From AVCC01 sp039920865 (GTDB lineage Bacteria; Pseudomonadota; Gammaproteobacteria; Burkholderiales; Burkholderiaceae_D): a stretch of 5,680 nt of DNA. Both the position numbers and the translations under genes were made by a program. The stretch spans positions 1-5,680 of the forward strand of contig JBDSCZ010000110.1 of assembly GCA_039920865.1 (NCBI GenBank), in the 5' to 3' direction. The notes below the pieces were generated by a model, which saw only the letters and a list, made by a program, of their open reading frames with translations, did no database searches and was not told the origin of the DNA. Shown here in pieces: positions 1 to 4,758 of this stretch; within the stretch, counting starts at the first letter, position 1, and each line of letters starts with the position of its first letter.

Positions 1-2
1 GG

Positions 3-278
3 ACGGCGGCGAGCCTGGCTGAGGTGGATGGCGATATCGATTCGGCGGCGGCGTTGCGGAATGCGTCGGCGCACTGGCTGCGCCACACGATGCTGACCAC
101 GCATGCGAACAACGGGGTGGCGCTAAAGACACTACAAAATACTGCCGGCCATGCGAACCTGTCGACCACCGCGACTTATCTGCACAAGTCGGACCATGAG
201 AGGCATGACGAGCTGATGGCGTCGATCAACGAGGACCAGGCAGATGAAGGATTGCGGCAACAGCCCATCGAAAAATGA
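3..278 (+). CDS. Tyrosine recombinase/integrase, C-terminal part (5' end outside window)
   Basis: This is the C-terminal catalytic end of a site-specific tyrosine recombinase, which cuts and rejoins DNA through a tyrosine-phosphate link. The frame is open to the left edge, so the start and most of the protein are missing. Seen directly: the motif HWLRH (His at 72-74, Arg at 81-83), then AGH (His at 150-152), then the nucleophile in TATYLH (Tyr codon 177-179). The spacing and order fit the HxxR...H/W...Y end of the family. A hydrophilic tail of about 30 residues follows the tyrosine and ends in TGA. The wording (GHANLSTTATYLHK) is like integrases of plasmids and genomic islands rather than XerC/XerD proper, but that is a judgement by eye. 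A spacer full of inverted repeats follows, which could hold its recombination site. Confidence 0.9.
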   Translation, partial: TAASLAEVDGDIDSAAALRNASAHWLRHTMLTTHANNGVALKTLQNTAGHANLSTTATYLHKSDHERHDELMASINEDQADEGLRQQPIEK

Positions 279-295
279 CGGCGGACAACAGTAGC

Positions 296-324
296 TAGGC
301 AAGCAGCCTGCCTAATGCAGGCTG
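296..324. repeat. Two overlapping, mutually exclusive inverted repeats after the integrase
   Basis: CAGCCTGC (304-311) and GCAGGCTG (317-324) form a perfect 8-bp dyad around a 5-nt centre CTAAT. TAGGCA (296-301) and TGCCTA (309-314) form a second 6-bp dyad that shares bases 309-311 with the first left arm, so only one can fold at a time. No T-run follows, so a classical terminator is not supported. Alternatives are a recombinase core site or a transcript hairpin that protects the integrase mRNA end. Confidence 0.55.
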
Positions 325-336
325 GACGATGCATCC

Positions 337-379
337 CCAGAAAAATACGGGCAGATTCGCTACAAGAACTTTTTTCTGG
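337..379. repeat. 9-bp perfect inverted repeat with 25-nt spacer
   Basis: CCAGAAAAA at 337-345 is matched by TTTTTCTGG at 371-379. The arms carry A5/T5 tracts, and another T6 run lies at 388-393, so the DNA may be bent. It lies in the integrase-downstream spacer. Function unknown; accessory-protein or integrase arm binding is possible. Confidence 0.5.
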
Positions 380-424
380 AAAGTGGATTTTTTGCCCCTT
401 ACTGGTTTATCGTGTCGGCTATCG

Positions 425-447
425 TGCAATGCAATGCAATGCAGTGC
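425..447. repeat. Short tandem repeat, unit TGCAA
   Basis: Three exact TGCAA units (425-439) are followed by TGCAG and TGC, 23 bp in all with a 5-bp period. The array ends 24 bp before the GAGGAA ribosome-binding site of the next gene, so changes in copy number would alter its leader length but not its reading frame. Confidence 0.6.
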
Positions 448-479
448 GCCGCGCTTCAATCCAAATAGCAGAGGAAACC

Positions 480-839
480 GTGTTTAACATCACATTTACA
501 GACAGCGAGCTTTATGAGCTGGGTGATGCCGTTTCACCGGCATTGCTGCAGATGCTGGCTAAAAAAGATACAGACAATAATGAAGCCAAATATGGCAGCG
601 CAAGCAACCTGCTGTCGATCATGCGCAAGATTGCACAGGCAAGATGGCCAGATGCGATCCCGGACTGGTTATCTGATCTGGAGGCGGAGGTGGCGGCGCT
701 GCGCGCTGCGAAATCAGGTGATCAGGGTGCGGCGGCAGCCGTTGCCGCATTCAAGTCGGGTGAGGTCGGGTTAATGCCAACGTTCAAGGCGGACGCACTT
801 GCCGACAGCGATGGCATACGGCAGTTCAAGCTGGATTGA
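480..839 (+). CDS. Hypothetical protein, 119 residues, GTG start
   Basis: I do not recognise this protein. I chose the GTG at 480 because GAGGAA (471-476) sits just before it and the sequence from there (FNITFTDSELYELGDAV) reads like a normal N-terminus. The frame is open further upstream to an ATG at 315, but that start lies in the hairpin loop and would translate the repeat-rich spacer. The protein is soluble-looking, with no signal peptide or membrane segment. A helical stretch at about residues 60-90 (DWLSDLEAEVAALRAAK) could form a short coiled coil, followed by an alanine-rich linker and a polar tail ending FKLD. It lies between the recombinase and the GGDEF gene and reads the same way. 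It may be cargo of the element or a DNA-binding accessory to the recombinase; neither is shown by the sequence. Confidence 0.6.
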   Translation: MFNITFTDSELYELGDAVSPALLQMLAKKDTDNNEAKYGSASNLLSIMRKIAQARWPDAIPDWLSDLEAEVAALRAAKSGDQGAAAAVAAFKSGEVGLMPTFKADALADSDGIRQFKLD

Positions 840-965
840 CGGGGAAATGGCAGCACAGGCGCATGATGGATGCTGCGTGGCTCAAACAGCAGCAACACTT
901 CCCGGCAAACTGATTTTGATTAATTCGATAACGCCGTCATGGTGGATCGCCACCGCATCGCGTAA

Positions 966-1784
966 TTGAACATCAAGGAGAAAATACAATGGCAAAAATC
1001 GAGCAGCTGGAGATGGAGTGTCCAAAATAGCAAATGCGGTTACTGCGACAGCAGTCTCTGTGTCACCTATATCAGCCCAGCGGACGAGCGGCTGCGTGGT
1101 TACCGGGCTGACGAGGTAATCGGCCACCATATTTTTGAAATATTCACCGAAGAGGGGATTGTCGCCGTCACGGAAATAATGCGACAACGAGGGGTGGCTG
1201 AACTGCACGGCATCACCAGGGAAATCACCGAGCGCAAACAGATGGAGGAGCAGGTGCGAGAGCTGACGTTCTACGACACACTCACCAATCTACCCAATCG
1301 TCGTTTGCTCAGCGACCGCGTAAACCAAGCCATGGCTGCCAGCAAGCGCAGTGCTCACTATTGCGCGCTGATGTTTCTTGATCTGGATAACTTCAAGCCG
1401 CTGAATGACACGCACGGACACGAGGTTGCCGATCGATTAAAAAGGTGCGTGCGCAAGACCGACACAGTCGCGCGTGTGGGCGGCGATGAGTTCGTGGTGA
1501 TACTGAGTGATTTGAATGCGGATAAGGCCGAATCGACAGCTCAGGCCAAGATGGCGGCAGAAAAGATTCGCATCGCGCTAGCGGAATCCTATCTGCTGAC
1601 AATAAAACGCGATGGGAAAGCCGATGTCGTTGTACAACACCACTGCACGGTGAGTATCGGCGTGGCATTATTCATCGATCATGACTCCAGCCAGCAGAAC
1701 ATTCTCAAATGGGCTGATGCTGCGATGTATGAAGCAAAAGAAGCTGGGCGCAATTTGATTCGGTTCTATGATGTAAACGATTAG
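966..1784 (+). CDS. PAS-GGDEF protein, probably a degenerate diguanylate cyclase
   Basis: GGDEF proteins join two GTP into the second messenger c-di-GMP. Seen here: a PAS fragment (about residues 33-80, TYISPADERLRGYRADEVIG), the PAC-to-GGDEF linker GITREITERKQ (82-92), the DxLTxLPNRR entry motif (104-113), the metal-site Asp139 in DLDNFK, Asn147, the RxxD inhibitory site (163-166), and an intact GGDEF (172-176; DNA 1479-1493). It ends normally with the SIGVALF and WADAAMYEAKEAGRN blocks. Odd points: in PleD the Asp after GHxxG lies 24 residues before the first Gly of the signature, whereas here Asp156 lies only 16 before, so a helix is 8 residues short. The PAS domain jumps from its middle straight to its last strand. 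The only start long enough is TTG 966, which has no ribosome-binding site; the good AAGGAG at 975-980 serves an ATG (989) in another frame. I read it as a decaying or remodelled gene. Activity is doubtful. Confidence 0.75.
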   Translation: MNIKEKIQWQKSSSWRWSVQNSKCGYCDSSLCVTYISPADERLRGYRADEVIGHHIFEIFTEEGIVAVTEIMRQRGVAELHGITREITERKQMEEQVRELTFYDTLTNLPNRRLLSDRVNQAMAASKRSAHYCALMFLDLDNFKPLNDTHGHEVADRLKRCVRKTDTVARVGGDEFVVILSDLNADKAESTAQAKMAAEKIRIALAESYLLTIKRDGKADVVVQHHCTVSIGVALFIDHDSSQQNILKWADAAMYEAKEAGRNLIRFYDVND

Positions 1785-1848
1785 AGTTATTTTCCTCATG
1801 AGGCGTGAGGGTGTCCGATTGTAGCGCCCGTAGCCTTTTCATTTTTCA

Positions 1849-1884
1849 CCCCATTCCCCTGCTTCCCCGGCTTCCCCGTTCCCC
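1849..1884 (-). other. Predicted G-quadruplex motif, five G4 runs
   Basis: On the + strand CCCC occurs at 1849, 1856, 1865, 1874 and 1881. The minus strand therefore has five GGGG runs with loops of 3, 5, 5 and 3 nt, well within the usual quadruplex rule and able to give four tetrads. The + strand could form the matching i-motif. It lies between the GGDEF gene and the toxin-antitoxin operon. Confidence 0.7.
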
Positions 1885-1914
1885 GTTTGACAAAAGACCC
1901 ATAGTGCGAAACGC

Positions 1915-2042
1915 TGTTGGCGCCGACGCCAAACTGACCCACCTCAAGGCCTTTAAAACCTTTACTGCATGCGGGCCTGTGGACCACGGACGTGGGTCAC
2001 TTAAAATCGGCGCCCTGGGTCAAAAACTCATCGGCGTCAACA
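1915..2042. mobile_element. 128-bp IS21-like mini-element or pair of IS ends (no transposase)
   Basis: The left end (1915-1941) starts TGTTGGCGCCGA and ends TGACCCA. The right end (2016-2042) starts TGGGTCA and ends TCGGCGTCAACA. As inverted repeats they match at 19 of 27 positions, with the mismatches clustered in the middle. A further inner copy of the right-end motif lies at 1993-2014 (TGGGTCA...ATCGGCGCC). TG...CA termini and several internal terminal repeats with a TGACCCA/GGCGCCGA style are features I associate with IS21-family (istA/istB) elements. About 50 bp of unrelated DNA lies between the arms and there is no transposase. No target-site duplication is visible (left flank AACGC, right flank CCGAT), so it may be a deletion relic rather than a clean MITE insertion. 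A hairpin TTGGCG/CGCCAA (1917-1932) sits inside the left arm. Confidence 0.5.
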
Positions 2043-2102
2043 CCGATTGCCTCTGTGTCGGAAAACAACTGTTAACCGATTGTCTGCACTAGTGCTGGCT
2101 GC

Positions 2103-2153
2103 TTGCATCAACACTCCGATTGCATTACAATGTAATACACGCAACATAAGGAG
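2103..2153 (+). promoter_or_regulatory. Promoter, operator palindrome and ribosome-binding site of the toxin-antitoxin operon
   Basis: A -35 box TTGCAT (2103-2108) is separated by 17 bp from a -10 box TACAAT (2126-2131). The 13-bp palindrome ATTACA-A-TGTAAT (2124-2136) covers the -10 box and resembles the GTAAT/ATTAC half-sites of RelB-type operators, so repression by the antitoxin or its complex is expected. AAGGAG (2148-2153) lies 8 bp before the antitoxin ATG. A second palindrome GCACTAGTGC (2086-2095) lies just upstream of the -35 box. Confidence 0.75.
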
Positions 2154-2161
2154 AAACGATC

Positions 2162-2425
2162 ATGGCTGCAAACAAGCTTGTGCAGACCCGTATCGACGGG
2201 GCAATCAAAGAAGAGGCCGCCGCCGTGTTGGCCGCTATGGGACTTACCGTGTCCGACGCGGTACGGCTGCTGCTGACGAAGGTTGCGCGTGAACACGCCT
2301 TACCTTTCGATCCACTGATTCCCAATGCAACCACCATCGCTGCCATGAAGGAGGCCCGCACCGGCAACCTGCCCCGCGTCAACAGCATCGCCGACCTGAA
2401 AGCCGCACTCAATGCGGGCGATTGA
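2162..2425 (+). CDS. dinJ: RelB/DinJ-family antitoxin
   Basis: The antitoxin binds and neutralises the RNase toxin encoded next to it and, with it, represses their shared promoter. It has 87 residues, normal for DinJ (about 86). The N-terminal half (residues 6-45) reads as a ribbon-helix-helix domain: a short strand LVQTRID, then helix EEAAAVLAAMG and LTVSDAVRLLLTKVARE. The conserved LPFDPLIPN stretch (47-55), close to LPFDLRLPN of E. coli DinJ, marks the switch into the toxin-binding tail, which ends AALNAGD. The ATG at 2162 is fixed by AAGGAG 8 bp upstream and by the promoter. Its last 14 bp overlap the toxin gene, as usual for coupled pairs. On a mobile element the pair most likely acts in maintenance; that role is inferred. 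Confidence 0.9.
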   Translation: MAANKLVQTRIDGAIKEEAAAVLAAMGLTVSDAVRLLLTKVAREHALPFDPLIPNATTIAAMKEARTGNLPRVNSIADLKAALNAGD

Positions 2426-2693
2426 GTGGACAACACAGTTCAAACGCGACTACAAGCGTGAGGGCAAAAGTCAATATCGGGCAACGCTTGATGCTGACTT
2501 GTTCCCCGTGGTAGATACGCTGGCGAATGATCAATTGCTTGCGCCGCGTTACCGCGATCACGCGCTGACCGGCGAATGGAAAGACCATCGGGATTGCCAC
2601 ATCAAGCCCGACCTGGTGCTGATCTACCAAAAACCAGACGCTGAAACCTTGCGGCTCGTGCGGATCGGGTCGCACAGCGAACTTGGCTTGTGA
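2412..2693 (+). CDS. yafQ: YafQ/RelE-family mRNA endonuclease toxin
   Basis: YafQ toxins cut mRNA on the ribosome, typically within lysine codons. This protein has 93 residues (E. coli YafQ has 92) and lines up along its length. Seen: FKRDYK near the N-terminus, RDHALTGEWKDHRDCHIKPDLVLIY (48-72) and RIGSHSEL (84-91). The histidines and aspartate known to matter in E. coli YafQ (His50, His63, Asp67) fall at the same numbers here, and His88 matches His87. The aromatic Phe91 near the E. coli C-terminus is not kept; the local sequence is SELGL, with Gly in its place. The start ATG 2412 lies inside the antitoxin gene, giving a 14-bp overlap and likely translational coupling. No separate promoter is needed. 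The downstream 63 bp, before a convergent gene, show no strong terminator. Confidence 0.9.
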   Translation: MRAIEWTTQFKRDYKREGKSQYRATLDADLFPVVDTLANDQLLAPRYRDHALTGEWKDHRDCHIKPDLVLIYQKPDAETLRLVRIGSHSELGL

Positions 2694-2756
2694 GGCAGTA
2701 AAGGGCGTTCCTATCATCGATGGCGGAATTTTCGGCGGTTCCGGCTTAGAACCCCG

Positions 2757-3479
2757 TTAGCCGCCGGTCAAACGGTCCAGCCAGGAAACCACCATTTTGC
2801 TGGACGGTGTGCCGGTCGCACTTTTTCCTACACCCCAGCCATAAATAAGCTGTATTCCACCTTCAGTCACCGGTTGTGCATTGCATTTTTTCTCTTTTTT
2901 ATTGAACTGCCAGCCTTTATTGCTGCAATGGGCGAGTATCTCAAGGCTCCCGGCCTGCGCAAGTTCAAACGCCAGTCGCCCTTGCGTCGTATTGGCCCAA
3001 GCCATCGCCGCCTTTTCGTCCTTGGCTTGCTGGTAGCCCTCGGCTTTGCCGCTATCAAAGCCAGACGAATGGCTGGTGACATGCGTGAGCCAGCCAAACA
3101 AGGTAAACGCGACGACAACGATCAGCGTGACGGCCCCGATCCACTTGGCTTTTTCTTTGCCAGCCACGTCTGAAGCGACCGCGCTCAACGCCTTTGCGGC
3201 GGCCGGAGACAGAGTCAAAATCGCTTCCGAGATCGCCCGGTCAATCGCCACCTTGCTTTGTGTTGCCGCGGACACCGCAGCCGCCTCGGCAGCCTTTCGC
3301 GCCGCCGCAGGAAGTGCGGAGAACGCCCCATGGTACGCATCCAGGGCGATTAAAATCGGTAGCATAGGGTCATTGCTCGCAATCCCCAGGCTGTGCGCGA
3401 TGGCCTGTACTCTTTGCACCTGGTGCGCAGTCGGCTCCACGCCACCAATCAGTTTCATTGCCGGTTTTATATCGTTCAT
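2757..3479 (-). CDS. traM: TraM/StbC-like membrane protein of the transfer operon
   Basis: Third gene of the minus-strand operon; its ATG overlaps the stop of the ATPase gene (ATGA at 3476-3479). It has 240 residues: an N-terminal soluble part with the phrase SLGIASNDPMLPILIALD (30-47), which resembles the DDPIL segment of RK2 TraM; an alanine-rich helical region (about 55-105); and one clear membrane segment (WIGAVTLIVVVAFTLFGWLTHV, 113-134). RK2 TraM, by contrast, ends soon after its membrane segment (from memory, about 145 residues). Here about 105 residues follow, including a pair Cys185/Cys199 around GWQFNKKEKK and a glycine-rich stretch (GGIQLIYGWGVG). With KEKAK before the segment, the C-terminal part is more likely periplasmic, where the cysteines could form a disulphide. 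Its role is unproven; TraM of RK2 raises transfer frequency. The stb-type name StbC is an alternative label. Confidence 0.7.
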   Translation of the reverse strand: MNDIKPAMKLIGGVEPTAHQVQRVQAIAHSLGIASNDPMLPILIALDAYHGAFSALPAAARKAAEAAAVSAATQSKVAIDRAISEAILTLSPAAAKALSAVASDVAGKEKAKWIGAVTLIVVVAFTLFGWLTHVTSHSSGFDSGKAEGYQQAKDEKAAMAWANTTQGRLAFELAQAGSLEILAHCSNKGWQFNKKEKKCNAQPVTEGGIQLIYGWGVGKSATGTPSSKMVVSWLDRLTGG

Positions 3480-4156
3480 AGCACCACCTCGAACGCCTTC
3501 TGCACCGCATTGCGAAACCGCGTCAAGACCGAGCGTTCCGCAATGGTCAGCCCTTCCGTTGCGTTACTAAAAGCCAGCCGGTTGTCATTGATCTTGTCGG
3601 CCAGCAAGTCGTTCAATTCCGGGTACTCGATGGTTCCGGTGACGCGATTTTTCTGCGCACAGGCGTCGAATCGTGAAAATTTCTCGGCGGCGCCGAAGTA
3701 GGTATTTTTCAGCACATAGGTGGCGCTGTATCCGGCAGTGCCGTCCAAAAAAGTCTTCAGCAATTCAATGCTGTCACGCTGCCGGTTGATAGGCCACAGC
3801 ATCACCAGTTCGCGTTTTTGTTCTGCAACTACATCCGCAACAATGCCGCCGTGCGCGATTATGCCCCTGGTTGCTCTTGCTGCGCTGTTGACGACCACAT
3901 AGGCTGTCTTATTCGCCTCGATGATGTCGCCAAGCGTCATATAGCCATCCTCCTTGTCAAGATTGCATATCGCGCTCGTTACCAGCTTGTGGAGTGCTTT
4001 ATGGGTGTCAGGATTGCTATCATCGGACTCCACCAGCACCACTTGTTCGCCCTTTGTCAGCAGCGCATCCACGACACCTAGCGTTACCATCGACTTGCCG
4101 ACACCACCCTTGCCGCCGCCGACGATGATGACCTTGTTCCCGTTTTTAGTCGCCAT
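3476..4156 (-). CDS. traL: TraL/StbB-like ParA/MinD-type ATPase
   Basis: A 226-residue ATPase of the deviant Walker A group. Seen: GGGKGGVGKS at residues 13-22, with the signature Lys16 as well as Lys21; the strand VVLVESDDSNPDT (39-51), the Walker A' region in the wording typical of transfer-operon ATPases; and late blocks LWPINRQRDSIELLKTF and YVLKNTYFGAAEKFSRFDA. These fit RK2 TraL and R388 StbB better than plasmid partition ParA, as does the gene order. I chose ATG 4156: it begins MATKNGNKVIIVGGG, leaves the usual short lead to the P-loop, and sits 1 bp after the TAA of the upstream gene. No good ribosome-binding site is seen, so translational coupling is likely. In stb/tra systems such ATPases affect plasmid positioning and transfer; for this protein that is inferred. 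Confidence 0.85.
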   Translation of the reverse strand: MATKNGNKVIIVGGGKGGVGKSMVTLGVVDALLTKGEQVVLVESDDSNPDTHKALHKLVTSAICNLDKEDGYMTLGDIIEANKTAYVVVNSAARATRGIIAHGGIVADVVAEQKRELVMLWPINRQRDSIELLKTFLDGTAGYSATYVLKNTYFGAAEKFSRFDACAQKNRVTGTIEYPELNDLLADKINDNRLAFSNATEGLTIAERSVLTRFRNAVQKAFEVVL

Positions 4157-4157
4157 T

Positions 4158-4574
4158 TTATAATTCGTCGTTCGGTGTATCCGGCGTGATTTCAAAGGTG
4201 CCGGCGTTGCCAGTTTCCGGTTTCATTGGTGAGATATCCCCCTGCTTGCTGACACCACGATCAGCCACTACATCCTGTTGCGGCGTTGCGGAGCGCGTCT
4301 TCTTTGGAACAACCAGTTTCTTGCCTTTAATGATCTCGGTAATGCTTTTCGGCAGGATGTTAAACACATCCAGTTTCAGCGCATCCGACACCTGTTGCGC
4401 CGTATAGCCCTTATCCATGAGCGCCTTGATTTCCGCCTTTATAAAGCGCACCACATCCGTCTTGCTGCCACTCACCAGCTGTCCAGGCTGTTGCGTCTGT
4501 TCCAGATTGCTCAGCGCAGCTCTCGCCTTTGTTGCATATTCCGCGATATCAAACGTTCTCATTTCATTAGCCAT
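4158..4574 (-). CDS. traK: TraK/StbA-like oriT-region DNA-binding protein
   Basis: First gene of the minus-strand operon, 138 residues from the ATG at 4574 (MANEMRTFDIAEYA). The core SKTDVVRFIKAEIKALMDKGYTAQQVSDALK...FNILPKSITEIIKGKK (37-86) has the same layout as RK2 TraK: a helix with DVxxxIKAEI, the turn GYT/GYA, a recognition-type helix, then a final helix with basic ends. This suggests a helix-turn-helix protein that binds DNA near oriT. The last 50 residues are polar and rich in Pro, Thr and Asp, probably disordered, ending in an acidic tail. The frame is open up to a GTG at 4619, but that would run through an operator-like palindrome, so the ATG is preferred although its ribosome-binding site is weak. 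StbA is an alternative family; identification rests on wording and position. Confidence 0.7.
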   Translation of the reverse strand: MANEMRTFDIAEYATKARAALSNLEQTQQPGQLVSGSKTDVVRFIKAEIKALMDKGYTAQQVSDALKLDVFNILPKSITEIIKGKKLVVPKKTRSATPQQDVVADRGVSKQGDISPMKPETGNAGTFEITPDTPNDEL

Positions 4575-4603
4575 GGCTGTTATCCGATAGTCAGAGGTTA
4601 TGT

Positions 4604-4624
4604 TTATTGTGTGCAGCACAATAA
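4604..4624. promoter_or_regulatory. Operator-like inverted repeat upstream of the traK-like gene
   Basis: TTATTGTG (4604-4611) and CACAATAA (4617-4624) form a perfect 8-bp dyad around TGCAG, 30 bp before the traK-like start. A further TATTGT half-site lies at 4626-4631. ACAGTAA (4635-4641) and TTACTGT (4666-4672) form a second dyad, centres 31 bp apart. The layout suits autoregulation or relaxosome assembly by the TraK-like protein. I see no clear promoter boxes. Confidence 0.5.
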
Positions 4625-4706
4625 GTATTGTTTCACAGTAATTAATTTCCGTAAAGTAAATGTTGTTACTGTAAAATATAAGCCACGATAAGGTAATGGA
4701 GACGTT

Positions 4707-4758
4707 ACAGGATGGCCTCTGTCATACACATACGCTTCGCATATATGTCTGCCAGAGG
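4707..4758 (-). other. oriT: Origin of transfer core (oriT), IncP/MOBP type, with nic site
   Basis: Reading the minus strand, a 43-bp imperfect inverted repeat (4758 to 4716; outer arms CCTCTG/CAGAGG, centre GCGAAGC) is followed by 8 bp CCATCCTG and then TAACG. CATCCTG^T fits the RK2-like nick consensus YATCCTG^Y, and the 8-bp gap from repeat to nick is the distance known from RK2 and R64. The predicted nick is on the minus strand between the complements of 4708 and 4707. Of 21 possible pairs in the repeat, 16 are Watson-Crick and 2 are G-T; mismatches are at the 7th, 10th and innermost pairs. The neighbours are a traJ-like gene to the right and a traK-like gene to the left, as in RK2. Polarity means the traKLM side enters the recipient first and the relaxase gene last. 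Confidence 0.85.

Larger units (their letters stand above)
1785..2161. other. 377-bp intergenic region with G4 motif, IS21-like remnant and promoter
   Basis: No convincing gene lies here; the open frames on both strands lack start signals and protein-like wording. From left to right it holds a 10-bp palindrome CCTCATGAGG (1794-1803) just after the GGDEF stop, a C-run block (1849-1884), an inverted-repeat cassette (1915-2042), a palindrome GCACTAGTGC (2086-2095), and the toxin-antitoxin promoter. The 7-mer CCGATTG occurs four times (1815, 2043, 2076, 2116). Confidence 0.7.

Noticed and set aside
315..479. N-terminal extension of the hypothetical protein from ATG 315
   Set aside because: The ATG lies in a hairpin loop with no ribosome-binding site, and the extension translates the 9-bp dyad and TGCAA repeats. 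GTG 480 with GAGGAA is a better start.
847..969. 40-residue ORF (MAAQAHDGCC...ATASRN) between the hypothetical protein and the GGDEF frame
   Set aside because: GGGG at 841-844 is only 2 bp from the ATG and the protein has no recognisable pattern. A tiny peptide or a gene remnant is possible but not supported.
882..1208. 108-residue minus-strand ORF
   Set aside because: It lies antisense to the PAS region, with no start signal and no protein-like motifs; a shadow of the coding strand.
1854..1884. TTCCCC repeats as a CRISPR or minisatellite
   Set aside because: The units are 6 bp with spacings of 9, 9 and 7, far too short for CRISPR; a quadruplex motif describes them better.
1805..2092. 95-residue plus-strand ORF across the intergenic region
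   Set aside because: It runs through the C-rich block and the IS-like repeats and has no start signal, so it is not a credible gene.
2694..2756. Bidirectional terminator between the toxin and traM-like genes
   Set aside because: Only a 5-bp CGGAA/TTCCG dyad with a 10-nt loop is visible and no T-run follows it, so no terminator is claimed.
3046..3570. 174-residue plus-strand ORF rich in Ala and Ser
   Set aside because: It is the complement of the alanine-rich TraM-like gene, whose minus-strand frame has a coupled start and a clear membrane segment.
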